Origin: Ancylostoma caninum
Lineage: Eukaryota; Nematoda; Chromadorea; Rhabditida; Ancylostomatidae
Direction: 5' to 3'
DNA length: 64,000 nucleotides
NCBI GenBank assembly: GCA_037903475.1
Contig: JBAJFG010000415.1
Coordinates: 248,001 to 312,000 of the forward strand
The position numbers were made by a program, and so were the translations under genes. The first letter of the stretch is position 1, and each line of letters begins with the position of its first letter. Below the pieces are notes generated by a model that ran no database searches, was not told where the DNA came from, and saw only the letters and a list, made by a program, of their open reading frames with translations. Positions 24,790 to 37,400 of this stretch are shown here, piece by piece.

Positions 24790-25380
24790 GTCCTGTGCTG
24801 GATCTTGGATGCGTGCAAGCTCATCCCCTCGGGAGATTAGCGTCCAGAACTTCATTGGAAACTAAATTATTAAGGGCAAAACATAAGGTTTTGCTGCGAA
24901 TGTTAATAAAATGTTATTGCGATGGTGTGTTTAGCATAGTAGAATGAATTTTCACTACTTTTGCTTCATTTGGCAAGCTTTGAAACTTTCGCTGTTTTGC
25001 TTAAGTAGCGCATTATAACTGCGGGATTGTTGGGCCCAGAGGGCTCTCGCTCCACGAGGTTCGAGTAACTTTTGTCGACTATATGCCGAATTTTTCGCGA
25101 CCAGGAGGGGATTCCATCGGTGGTGGAAAAAGTGTCCTTCAGACCACACCTTACATTACGTCACATAACATGGGACCATATTGAGAGCCTCATAGTGACC
25201 CAATCAGAGAGGTTGTGGGAGCGGAGTTTTGTCACACACTAGAGAACTTCTTGATGTATCAGAATACATAAGGACGTCGGAACTCGTCTGCCCATTCTTT
25301 AGTTCCAAACCTCTGAAATCTCGAGATTTGCATTGCTGCACTGGAGAATACACCTGTAGAAGGGTTGACGAAGGGCTATA
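24790..25380 (+). repeat. copy 2 of the composite repeat, cut by mariner
   Basis: Begins near GGATGCGTGCAAGCTCAT and runs to GGGTTGACGAAGGGCTATA, where the mariner terminal sequence begins. It lacks the outer terminal palindrome. Similarity to the right arm is visibly higher than for copy 1. Confidence 0.65.
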
Positions 25381-26250
25381 CGAGGGCGGTTTGAAAAGTT
25401 TCCGGAATGACAATGAAAACTTAACGAATGCAATTCAATCAATATCTTATTCTTCAACATAGTCTCCTCGAAGCTCAATACACTTGGTGCAGCGTTTCTC
25501 CAGCTTCTCGATTCCTTCCTGGAAGTGACTTTCTTCAAGGTCCTCAAAATAACCATCCACAGCGTCGATCACTTCCTCGTTTGATCGGAATCTTTTTCCA
25601 GCGAGGAAACTTCTGAGATTCGGAAATAGGCGGAAGTCCGAGGGAGCCAAATCAGGCGATTATGCGGGATGCGGAAGAATCTCGAGTCTTAATTCAGCTA
25701 ATTTTTGTTGAGCGATGCCACTTGAATGGGCAGGAGCATTATCGTGAAGGAACAATGCTTTTTTCTTTGCCATTCCTGGGCGTTTTTCTTGAATTGCTGA
25801 CTTCAGTCGGTCGAGGAGCGCTGCGTAATACTGACCCGTGACAGTTTTGCCATGCTCAAGGTAATCAATCAGCAAAACGCCTTTCACATCCCAGTAGACT
25901 GAAGCCATCACCTTATCAGCGGAGTGAGTGGTCCTTGCCTTCTTTGGGACCGCTTCCCCGTGTCCAATCGACTGTTTAGACTGTCTTTTTGACTCTGGAA
26001 TGTAGTGATGAATCCACGTTTCATCCACCGTCACGAGTCTCCTTTTGAAATTCCGCCGCGACCCTGCGACGACGATATTCGTCTGTTTTCGAGGGCAGTA
26101 TTTTACACGATTTCTCGAATTGGTGAACGATTTAGGGAAGTGCGGCGGATGCCTCACCTATGACTAAACCGTGATGCTACCTTAGTTCAGTTGTTCATGG
26201 AGCGGGTTGGTTACTTTGGTCTTTTCTCGATCGTCGCTCCCACAAAAGCG
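25381..26250 (-). mobile_element. mariner transposon remnant, 5' truncated
   Basis: The 3' end starts after TA with CGAGGGCGGTTTGAAAAG, a mariner-type terminal sequence. Transposase reads on the minus strand toward it. No matching inverted terminus is visible on the other side, where the composite right arm begins, so the 5' part (terminal repeat and DNA-binding domain) has been lost. Confidence 0.85.
25447..26157 (-). pseudogene. mariner transposase, catalytic domain with a nonsense codon
   Basis: Two minus-strand open frames in the same frame (26157-25660 and 25650-25447) separated by one TAA at 25660-25662. The catalytic signatures are present: TVDETWIHHY, VYWDVKGVLLIDY, FLHDNAPAHSS and SPDLAPSDF. 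The last two acidic residues have the D34D spacing of mariner transposases if the stop is counted as a residue. The stop replaces the residue usually found as Tyr before SPD. The N-terminal helix-turn-helix half is missing, so the protein is inactive. Confidence 0.9.
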
Positions 26251-26369
26251 CTGCATATCGTGGCATTTTCGGTTTTATTTTGCTGATTGCGCATGCTCCG
26301 CCCACTATCGATCGATCCGACCCTTCCATTTTCATCGCCACTGACATCATGCACACCACTAGGATAGTT

Positions 26370-27292
26370 GTTTCCAGCAGTGTTGCGCCTTCTCGGCAGC
26401 AGTTATATAGCGTTGCTGGAGTGGGCTGCGGTCACTGCGTTGACGAACCAGGCAGCAGTTTAAAAAAAGTCAAAAAATGACATGAATCCAAAGCTGCCGT
26501 TTCATGGATCGTCGAAAGACAATACCAGGCTGAGGCGAAAAGTGTGGTTGCCAGCTCATATAGCCCCTCGTCAACCCTTCTACAGGTGTATTCTCTAGTG
26601 CAGCAATGCAAATCTTGAGAATTCAGCTGTTTGAAACTAGAGAGCGGACAGACGGCTTCTGGTGGTCTTGTGTATTTTGATGCAGCAAGATGTTTTGTAA
26701 TTCGTGACAAGACCCCGCTTCCATAGCTACTCTGCTTGAGACACTATGACGCTCTCATTATGGTCCCATGTTATGTGACCTAATATAAGGTGTGATCTAA
26801 AGGGCACTTTTTCCACCATCGATGAAATCCTCTCCAAGTTGCGAGAAATTTGATATATAGTCGACAAAAATTACTCTAATCCTATGGAGCGAGAGCCCTC
26901 TAGGCCCAACAATTCCGTGGTTACAAAGCGCTATTTCGGGAAAATATCGAAAATTTCAAAGTTTGATAAATGAAGCAAAAGGAGTGAAACTTCGTTCTAC
27001 TGCGCTAAAAACACCATTACAATAACATTTCATTAACATTCGCGGCAAAGGCTTTAATTTTGCACCCAGTAATCTAGTTTCCAATGAAATTCTGGATGCT
27101 AATGCCCTGAGGGCATAAGCTTGCACGCATGCGAAAAGCACCATCTTATAGGTCTCGACACGCTGATTTCAAAAATATATAGATGTTAGTGGATAGCTCC
27201 GCTCTGAACCGAGTTATATCAAAAAGACGCAAAAGACGCGCCTTTGCGTCTTTTTCGTCTTTTTTCCAAAGATTACCGACGGTATTGTATGT
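26370..27292 (-). repeat. right arm, copy 3 of the composite repeat (inverted)
   Basis: Reverse-complement copy of the left unit. Its minus strand holds a 62-codon open frame (27144-26956) whose equivalent in copy 2 is broken; I cannot assign it to a protein family. Confidence 0.7.
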
Positions 27293-27294
27293 GC

Positions 27295-29090
27295 ACCAGT
27301 CCACACCATCCATTTTTTAGAGGTTTTCTGAAGTAATGTAAAAATGCCAAACGTGTAATTATTGAAAAAAAAGCTCGTGAAAGAGTAAAAACAAAAAAAA
27401 ATATGCCAGTCAAATTTGGTCTGCGACGGCTTCGCAACCTATTAATTTCTAAGAAACATTTTACATGCTGTTATTCCTGGGTTTATCAATGCTCAGATAA
27501 CTGATACTATGATACACTGCCTTCTTGAATTTCTTTTCCAGTGATAATCTTTGAGGCTTTTGTGCTCGTACGCGGCTGGGCTTCTTGATAATTTTACCTG
27601 TTACCATTCTGAAATAACTTCTGTCCGCTATGTGTTCTCCCTTTTCATTTGGCCTGAGTCCGCGACTAATGCCAAGTTGTGCACTCCCTCCAGCCAATCC
27701 CAAACTTAGCTTGTTCAAAATTAATCAGAATGGAAGGGCGATACTCAGACATTTTCGGAGGGACCGCAGCAGTGAACCATCAACCGGTCACTTGCGGTAC
27801 TTTCTCATAGCTGCTGCTGTCCTTCTGCTGTCGTCCTTTCGAATCATTCTCTACACGCATCTATTCTGCTGCGGTCCTTCCTAATCTTTTTATCTATCTC
27901 TGAGTCCCTCGCTTCTTAACCACATGATCAGGGTCTAACGGTCCTTCAGACAGTTTGTCTGAGTACAACCTGTAACGATAGTGAAAAAGGTGCATATCGA
28001 TCGTCACATGTCCTCGCCATCTACTCAATGATTCCCATTGCTTCTCAATGCTGTGATTGCTTACTAGCCCAGGTGATGTTTAGTGCGAGCTGGGCATGAC
28101 CTTCTCCCTAGTATTTGTTTCGAAAACTCTAGCCAAACTGATATAGGAATACATAACATCTAACGTCTAATATACTGGCATAACGCACTGAAAACTGAGT
28201 GAAAAGTCTACGCACGGAGTTTTTTTTCCAAAAACAAAAGAATTAAATTATACCGGCAAGTTCTATTGTACTTTAATCCCATAGAACAATAATGATGAGA
28301 TAATAAAATAATGAACACCGAAAGGAGAACTACGCAATAATTCTGATCCTCACTGTACCACCAGTGGCAGCAGCTCCCTTTGCCAAGCACTCACAGCCTT
28401 TCTTTTTCGTTCTCACTGAATTTGTACAAACATGCCGCTGCCACCATGCCCTCTACATCTGGAATAGTAAGCAAACAGTTTCAAATTTCCTTGGAAAATT
28501 CAGGTTTTTCGAGTGTTCACAAGTGTCTGCAAGTTTTTTTACTGCTTAGGCTTGGAAGAGAGTTTTGCATGACATCTTATTGAAACGCTCATAGTCGAGA
28601 ATTCGTTCTACGTTTGCGCGTGTCCCATCTCCAGTAAGAGGTATGGCTCAAATAAGCAACGATTTTTTATTGCTTCTTGATCGTTGAGTAGTATGCTCGA
28701 AGCAGCTATAAGCAGGTGATAAGGTAGAAGGGATTAGTAGAATTAGCATAGACTAGTATGAGTTTTTATGGGATGTCACTTTGAATTATGACTTTATTCA
28801 TAATCTCTTTCACAGGAGTGTTTGCAGGCACTTAGAGCATTGCTTCAAGATGCCGATGATAACGTTATACGTGGTTACGTGCAAAAATGTCGGTTACCCG
28901 TTTTTTAAACGCATCTTTTGAGGAGCATTTAGGTGGGGCCACTACCTAGATGGTAACAGAGTGTATTTGGAGAATTTTCGGGCATCTTTCTGGAATCTTA
29001 ACACACTCTAGCTCTCTAAGATTCGTTTGAGAGCTCCTTTCAATTTATCCATTGGCAGTAGTGTTCTGTCTTTCATCAAATGATTATTTG
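27295..29090. other. intergenic stretch
   Basis: AT-rich. The only coding hint is the possible exon at 28816. Frames at 27461-27718 minus and 27630-27884 plus overlap on opposite strands and have no family match. Confidence 0.4.
28816..28873 (+). CDS. possible isolated internal exon
   Basis: A good acceptor CTCTTTCACAG precedes an open stretch reading ECLQALRALLQDADDNVIR, which looks like a helical repeat. The donor is unclear (GT options near 28871-28880). Phase does not fit the exon candidate at 21796. Could be chance. Confidence 0.15.
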
Positions 29091-29101
29091 TGTCTCTTTC
29101 A

Positions 29102-29446
29102 ACATACTCTCCAGTGAAATACGAGGTGCACTCCATGATCATCCATGATTATCTTGACTCCGCCCAAATGCTCCATGGAGAACGTGGCTCAAGAACGGGT
29201 TTTCTCGGCACTTTTGCGCTGAATCATGTCTATCCCTGTGATCAGCAATTTCTGGAAATTCTCATACTCTCCAGTGAAATGCGAGGCGCCTCCATCACGA
29301 TCAAGAACATTCACTACCCGCGAATCCCGTACCATGTCTTGACTCCGCCCAAATGCTCCATGGAGAACGCGGCTCAAGAACGGGTTTTCTCAACACTTTT
29401 GCGCTGAATCATGTCTATCCCTGTGATCAGCGATTTCTGGAAATTC
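29102..29446 (+). repeat. tandem duplication of about 165-180 bp
   Basis: CATACTCTCCAGTGAAAT begins at about 29102 and again at about 29265. Both copies include CTCCGCCCAAATGCTCCATG, CAAGAACGGGTTTTCTC and CTATCCCTGTGATCAGC. The second copy has about 20 extra bases in its first third. Confidence 0.85.
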
Positions 29447-29449
29447 TCC

Positions 29450-32400
29450 CAAATCTCAAAAACGATACCGAGGTCGGGGGGAGGGGGTGCTCTCAGATCA
29501 ACTCAAAGCGAACCAATTGGCAGCATGCCATCCGTGCAGCATTTTCGGTTTTTCCTGCTACCCAAAGACCCTAACGAATCCGCAAATTCTAAACTCTTGC
29601 TTAAAAATAGAGAAATCTTCCATCTCTGGAACCTGATTGGGCTAAATAACGTTGGAAAGGATGGGAAGAACCAAACTTAAATAATAAATAAATATATAAT
29701 AAATACTTAACTAAACTTAGCCTACAATAACCAACAAATTTTCAAGAAATTCATGCTGCTTCCTTCACTTTTCCCCTCTGTACCGGAGAATCAGTTCATT
29801 TTATTTTATTCTCACCTCTTCGAAATTAACTCTCAAATGAATGGTGTCACTGATGAGCGACCTTACTAGATTTGTCTGATCACGGAAAGCTTCCCTATTT
29901 TGTGCATTTTATGTCATAATACTACTTTTGCTGACTACATTGTTTACATGCGTATGTGGTAGTACATAAATACCATATCTCACGACATATTAAAATCTAA
30001 GAAAAAAGAGAACGAAGTGTGAATTGTCACCCCCGCCCTCCCCTACCCCCCCCCCCCCGCCCTCCCCACCCCACCACCCTCGTGGTGTATCTGCCGTCTC
30101 CTCTTCCATACTTCGAGGAGCGTGTAGAACAGCCATTAGGTACTGAAAGCCAAAAACGGAAGAAAAACAGTTTTCTGCAGCCAAAGTTCCGTTTGATTCC
30201 GAATTATCTGCATTTCCAAAATATTACACAAGTTACTGAACCATCTCACAAATTACACAGTTTTTATCCTCAAGGAATCACCGCGACTTCTTGAATTCCC
30301 ACATTTTTTTTTCAAATATCGTGCCCGTGTGCCTGATTTTTCAACTCTTCGTCAAATATAAGGACTCGTTCCTCAAAAAAAAAGCCAATCTAAGCCATAA
30401 ATCGAGCCAGTCACCAATTCCTTGTCAAAATCGTTGCAACTCACTTTTCAGTGGTGTTGCACTCTACTAAAGGAGTGGAAGAATTCGCATATTGACATAA
30501 ACTACGAAAGTACGTAACTGGGTTGATTTCTCTGTGAAGTCATATGTACACCAGCGCACAATGGTGTTGACATGGTGAGAGGAAAAAACAGCCGTTCTCC
30601 TGCAATTGTGCAATTGCAGAAATTGGGAATTATTACTTAGTTCCGATTTCGGAGGGTATACGAGCATTGGTGGGTTCCTCACACAACGCATCCCTAGTTT
30701 GAATCAGGGAATTTTGGTTCTCTCCATTTAGTTCGACCCAAAAATACAAGGGCAGTGCCTTACCTCAAATAGATTTCAAGATTTGTGCTGAGGAAGAATC
30801 TGTAGGCAATGCTGATCACAGTGGTATACGTGATTCCTGACAAAAATGACAGGGAACCCCTTTTTGAACCCCTTCCCTTGTTGAGAATTCGAAATTCCCA
30901 TTGCAGCAGCAACCACAAGCAAGCGCTAGGTGCCCAACGCTCGATAAAATCTGCTAAATAGCGTTGTGGCATTTGTTTCAACGGACACCTCGAATTCTCC
31001 GCAAACAAAGGCGCTGAAAATGGGTTTTTTGTAATTTTTGAAGGGAATAATCTCCGCATTTGTTATTAGCGTTGCCTAACGGTTCTTCTGATGCAGAAAT
31101 CTCAGAATTGACTTTGTGGTGATACACGCCTTTCAGAAATTCTACCATCAAAATATTTGAAGTTAGCTTTTTGTTTGGAAAAAATACGAAGTTTGTAAGG
31201 AAATAATTGAGAAATGTTTAGTAGCGCCAGTTTTGCAGGGTTACCTCCAGGTATGCGGCATTTTCCCTCAAGTTCTAATAGTAATTGAGCAGCAATTGTG
31301 TACAACTCTACAATAATGCTCCTATGGTATAAAAGTAATCTGTTCTCAGTGCACCAAATAACTCCATAACTCAACCGTAAAGGCAAGGTCCGGGCAAAAT
31401 TCCATCTCCCGAATTTCTGTTGTATTCGTAGCCCACGGCGATGCCTTGAACGAAAACTATGGAAAAATCCCTGAAAAGGTTTCACAACGAACGTTTCCCA
31501 TCGAGCGATTCCGGCACGGCATTTGTGGGATTGCAGCGTCCGTGCTTTCAAATGACGTTATACGGTGCGCCCAACGTGCTGTCTGTTGTGGCGTCGTAGG
31601 AAAAAATTCATATGGAAAGGACCGGTGGTCCGTTTGATGGGGCGGGGAAGGTTTCACGCAGTGTTCGTTGGGCTGTATGTATCTAAGCGTCCATCGTTGT
31701 TCAGTATGCACGCGCGCAGCTTTTGTCGATTGGAGCGTGTTTTCCCACGGATACGGTAATCCTCGGACGTTTTGTCTCAAATCTAGCGATAGAGCCTATA
31801 TCGAGGTCTTCGAGGTCTCAAACTTGAGATACTTGCTACACCTATGGTTTAGACTCCACGGAGTAGAAAACCTGGGTGGGCAAGATTTTGAATGGACCTT
31901 GCCTTTAAACAGGATTCCATGTTTGCAGCATTTTTACCGCAACCCCAGAAAAATCCCATTACGGCATGGAAGGGGCTTGGCGTTTAAAGGCATCAAAGAA
32001 TGCTTTGGTCGGAATCCTTTGTTTTTGAGGTTTTAGATTATAGATAGTCAAATGTTGTTGAAATTTTTTTTCTAAAGTAGATGTCACCAGCTGAGCAATC
32101 GAAATAAAGCTATAAAAGAAAAGTTGATAAAAATATCTGATTTTGGGCTTTGAACGTCAGTGCTCCTTCCCAACTCCTAATGTGAAGGAATTCGAAGCAT
32201 TCTCGAACAAATCGTGCGTTGTTTTCTTGTCTGGAACTCCCCCGGTTTCGTGACCGCTGACAGCCGAACCGCAGCGGATAATTGAGGGGTTTGGGTAAAC
32301 TTGTGGATAAACGTGCACAGAGCGCGCGTCCGTCCGCTGAGCACAGTACCGGCTGGCGCGCTCTGCTAAGCAGTAGCCTAGCGGTGGTGAAGTTGGAGTG

Positions 32401-33750
32401 CAAACATTGTCTGAGCGTTCCCAACAAAACAACGGCTTTTTCGCCGACCGAACACCGTCATTTCGCTGGAAGTGTGGAGTCGAGACACCCGTCCGACTGA
32501 CGCTGCAGCTTCGACTGCATCGCGACTTTTTCCCGACTCTTTATTCTCTTGAAGTGGATCCTATTATGAGGATTGTGCAGACGTTGCGAGCTCACGGAAC
32601 TCGTCTTTTGTTCTCGTAACGCTCTGCTTAACCGAAGGAATCACTCTGGAAATGTGTTCTTCTGTTGCCTATTCACTCTTCGTACCTTACCTATTTGTTT
32701 GTGACGTCATCGAGAGCTGCAAGGCTGTGAGGGCCGAGAGATGTTGCCTCTGCAATGCAATGCAGCTAGGAATGAGTTTTACTCAAAATTTCATGAAAAC
32801 TATTACTGCTGCCTTTATTCCTTGAGCTCCTCTCACTTTTTGCACTCTTAACGATTCGACAGCAGTAGTTTACGTAAAAATTGCTAGAGACAATACCAGG
32901 AATTTGGCCAGACAATGACGTAAACGAAAATTTGCTGCTCGTTGCTACCATATGTAGATTCTTCGCACAAAACTCCCTCTTTTTCCTAGTCTGTTCAGCA
33001 AGGCTTATGACCGGAGGCTTCTAACAAGTATAACAAATAATAGCTCACTGGCATGAGGAACTTCTTTCATGGGTCTATGATTATTAAACATGCAAGTTTC
33101 CGAGAGAGTAACAGAAAGAAAGGTTAACCCTATAGAAGAGTTTTTTTTTCCAAATTTGAGCCGTGGGTAGCAGGCTTCGCGGAATTCGGAACGAAAACTG
33201 CTGTCCTACCATCTTTACCCGTAATTTAAGTGAAATCTGCCAGTCCTTCGTGAAAAGGTTTTGAGTCGATTTGAGTAGCTTATCGAAATTTTACGGGTTT
33301 CTAAGATTTATTTGGAAGCAGAGAGAAGATCGAAACATTTAAGTGTCCTGGAAGTTCCATGGAATCTACCTAAAAGCTGGCGGTGAACAATCAGTAGGGT
33401 ACTATTCACTTTTGAGGTCATCACACTGATATCATTTATGGGACATATCAAAATCTGAAAATTCCTAAAAATTTGTTGCAAGTATAGGATCTGTATATAG
33501 TGATACTGATTTAACATCATTACCTTTTACTTTGAAAAAGCATTTATTTACCAGTCTTGCCCTTAAAAAGCTATTCTAGAATCTCATATTTGATAAAGAT
33601 GTCTTCCCTGCAAATCTGATTTGATTATTATTACGACAACCTGACTTTTTTTAAGAAAAATATTTATTTATTTGTTTATTTCGAGACGCGGGCTGAGCCA
33701 AGCATACATAAGTACAATACCACATCAGTTACCATCAACATATCAAGCAA
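29450..33750. other. intergenic stretch without recognised genes
   Basis: Poly-C tract near 30030-30060. The region 31440-31800 and 32110-32620 has overlapping open frames on both strands (107-149 codons) with relatively high GC. They look like degenerate repeats rather than genes, but I could not identify the element. Confidence 0.4.
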
Positions 33751-33756
33751 CATAAA

Positions 33757-34224
33757 TACAGTACCCGCACTAAGTTTGTTAAAAATGAACATCCAGAAAG
33801 CGGATTTGCGTTATTTTCATTCTAGGGTTATAGCTCATCGTAACGAAGCGATTCACAGACCAAACCAGGGATCAAAAACGACAATGGAGTGGGCTACCAT
33901 ATTTCATAGAATCAGCCCTGAATTCTGATTTTCAACAACAAAATTCGCAAGTTTTTAATTCTGCCGCGGCCTTGCCGTGCATGGCGCGCGGCTTACCTCG
34001 ATGCGCGGCATGATCCGAGCACTATAAATGGCTGTGGGATTTCAATGTTCAGAATCGAAATTTAGAGCTGGTTTCATGCAATATGCTAGTTCACTCCACT
34101 GCTGCTTCTGATCCCATATTTGGTCTGTGAATCGCTTTGTTACGATGAGTTATCGCCCTGGAACGAAAAGAACGCAAATCCGCGTTCTGAATGTTCATTT
34201 TTAACGAACTTAGTGCGGGTATTG
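33757..34224. mobile_element. 470-bp foldback element
   Basis: Inverted arms of about 115 bp. The left arm has CCGCACTAAGTTTGTTAAAA and GCGATTCACAGACCAAA; the right arm carries the reverse complements around 34118-34220. The centre has a GC-rich patch (GCATGGCGCGCGGC). An open frame at 34120-34488 is partly arm sequence and is not treated as a gene. Confidence 0.82.
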
Positions 34225-34489
34225 TATGTCCATACATTCAATGGTTTCAAACAAGTTCTCCTGACAAGCTTTCTGAAAGCTTACAAAGACAATTCCATCA
34301 AATGCTCGTTTTATTTATTTATTTGTTATACGCGATATAATGACGTGCAACAACCAACTCAACACAGAACAGTCAAAAAGAGTGAAAATAAAGAAGTAAA
34401 TCGAGGGAAAACAGAAGAATGTCAAAGAAATAGGCCACAAGCTTCAATGACTACACCACTTCTGAATCGTGCGAACTCAAATCATTGAG

Positions 34490-37400
34490 ATGAATTTTTA
34501 GCTACGTAGGAACAAGTTGAAATCGTTTACAGCTGTGTAAGTGAAGAAATTTGACGTAACCTGTGACCTTGCAACTGGGACGTAAAGCTTGAGTTTTTCT
34601 CTTCTGGTTCTCGTCAGCGGTACTCCAGAAATTCAGATGGATTCAAAGAAAGCTTTCCTTTAAGTATCTTGAACATCATTAACAAATCACTATTTCTCCT
34701 TCTACTTTGCAAAGTTGGTTAACAAAGTAAATTTGCTCTAATACAAGAATTCGTTTCCATTAGCTCCTTCAATTGCTCACTAAATGCCCATTTCTGGTGC
34801 TTGACTTGCTATACGAGGTGGGGGAACTTCCAGAGCTCTTGACTAATGCTACTGCAAGGGTAAAACGCAATCTAGGTATTTTGTAATTTTCCGCCATTCT
34901 TCTTCTAGATAACAGCAAGATATTTTCGGATCAGTGTACAGAAAGTTGTCGGTATACTCATTGAGGGCTTCGGCACTCGTCTCAAAGACAAAAGCTGGAG
35001 AGTTCTGTTGATTTATACTCGCTTCTGTTTATGTGATCGAAAGGGTCACCTCAAGCTCCCATTGATTGGTTATCCACAGCTGGTTTAGTGAAACAAGGGT
35101 TCCAAGCAGATTTTGAATTTTTCTAAAAATATTCTTGTCGAGTGAATCTAATTAATAGCGAGTAAATAGTGGATGTATAGTACTGCTAGAGAAGGTTTTT
35201 CTGGATTCCCTCACTTTCACGAAGCGATTCGGTAGTGATGCCAAATCACGGACTTTTTTGGTTGCTCCATGGTAAAAAAATTTTCCCTGATTTTCCATAA
35301 CGAAAATTGGTTTTTAAATGAAGACTGATGGATTTTAAATACATTGAATTTTTTTCATGTTTCTTTTCTGGATGTTCCTCTAGTATTGCTCTGAATGACT
35401 GTCTAACTGTAGCATATCGAGTAGATAAGCAAACAAGCAAACAAACAAACAAATACCACTACAATTTGTTTTCTCTCCTTGCTTCGTATTTTTCCACAGA
35501 ATCACAGAATCCACACAGTCTCCCAAACTGCCACCAGATATCCCAGCCACTTTTTCACATACCCATGACAAGCCGCTCTTCCATTTGACACGCATTTAGA
35601 GACGAGTTTCCACGGGTCGCTGACGATGGGCGCAACGATGTTGTTTATGAGCATTCCAAGACGTTAAGGATTCTATGCACACCCGGTTTCGGTTTCATGC
35701 CTCTTTTCAAAGAGAGCCACTGCGCCGAATGTGTTAGTTTTTCGGACAACTGACATTAAATTCAAGTCTCACGCTTTGAAACTAAACGAGGCTGATGCGG
35801 CATGGTCGTGGTCGTTCTCCCTTCTGTCGTATTTCCTCGATTCTGAGCTATTCTTGTTCTAGTCGATGTCCAAGTAGTTTTAATCATTTATTTATTTGTT
35901 TGTTTGTTTATTATGCTACTTGCACATGAAATAACTTGACAGGGACAAGGAGCGTCTGGGTAGGGTAAAAAAGACGGCAAAAATCAGGGGTGAAGGTTGT
36001 CTCAGAAATTACAAAAATATATCCTAGTAATTTTTTGTGCATGCATGCACTTCATGATGACCTTGTTGGTCTATCACTTTAGCTACATACGATTTGCTTT
36101 CTCCAGGAAGATCCCCTCTTTCCGACCACAAGGCATCCAGTAAAAGTCATCATGAACTGGAATATTTTACCCACTTGCTTCGCAGTTAGGTTACGCCACC
36201 CTGAACCTCTCAGCGAAAAACCTCTGGAGTGGTACTCAATGTTTTTTTCCCGCACTCATTGATATGTTTGTACTTGGGCTAAGCTAATAAACGTCGATGG
36301 AACATAAAAGGAGAGCATTTCCACGCAGCGATCATTTCTTACATTCCATTTGAAATGGAAATCAAATAGAATTCAACGCCTGGAACGTTTATTCAGCTGG
36401 CAGAACCGAGTCACTCACTCTTCCACTCATATGTGATTTTGTCTGCACCTACATACGCGCGGATTCATGGGCTTTTTTGGGAGAGGTTCTAGTGTTTCCG
36501 CCTATTTAATGTGGGCGATTTTACCGGACAAAGCCTTATTCTTAAAAATTTGTTGCCTCGATGCTTGTTTGGCCTCTTTTCCCGCTCGAGAAAGACATGT
36601 CCATTCTTGCTCTTAAAAGATGTCATATAGTTTGCCCAGTATGGGCAAATTTTGCCTCCGAGGTTTGGCCTGCCAGAAGGTACAGAACTTTATATAGGTC
36701 TACCCGTCGGAACCGATCTAGGTTTAAGTAATCTATAGCAGCTTAATAAGCTTAATAGCAGCTTAACGTAGCTGCACCTGGGTAGTTAGATGGGGTGTTT
36801 TTGTGTACATTTTTGGCAAACCAAATCCCAGGGGCCAACTTTGGCCATGGTGGTTGGAGCCGGTCAAAAATTTCAATCTCCCAGCTTAAAAATCCGGCTT
36901 CGTACCCCGTCTAATTTTGTTAAGCTGAGAACTAAAACTTTCTCGAGATATTTTTGAATTTTATTCTATAAATCCCACCAACATATGGGCTAACCTCCTA
37001 ACCTCTTGACCCTAATGGCTGTACTACCCTGACAGATATTTCGAAGCACTGATCCTGGGCCACCAAACACGAAAACCTCTTGGACCTAGGCCAAATCCCC
37101 GCGCAGCGTTCCCGTTTTTAACAGCGGGAGAGGGCAACGCCTTTCAGTCCTTGGCGACTAGCCGGCTGACGATGAACTTATCGCGGAGATCAGCTGACCG
37201 TCGTCGCCGCCCGCTCCACGCAACTAGTATTCCTGTTCTGGCGTCGCCCTTCCTTTTTGTTGGCCGTCGACATGCTAATGAAAACAGCCGTGGCCATAAT
37301 GTCGGCTTTTTCGTCGCTGATCCAGTTCGTGTGATGTGCTTCTGTTCATCGTAACGCAGCTCCTACAGTCGCTGCAGTGCACCTGCACCGATTGTGTACT

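Larger units (their letters stand above)
23691..27292. mobile_element. 3.6-kb composite repeat with long terminal inverted arms
   Basis: The outer ends are inverted copies: ACATACAATACCGTCGGTAA at 23691 reads as its reverse complement ending at 27292, and similarity continues inward for about 850 bp with decay. Next to each end is a short palindrome built from AAAGACGCAAAGGCGCGTCT. The left half has a second, same-orientation copy of the unit from about 24790 to 25380, which is closer in sequence to the right arm than the outer left copy is. A mariner remnant lies between. The unit is an unidentified nematode repeat. Confidence 0.75.
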
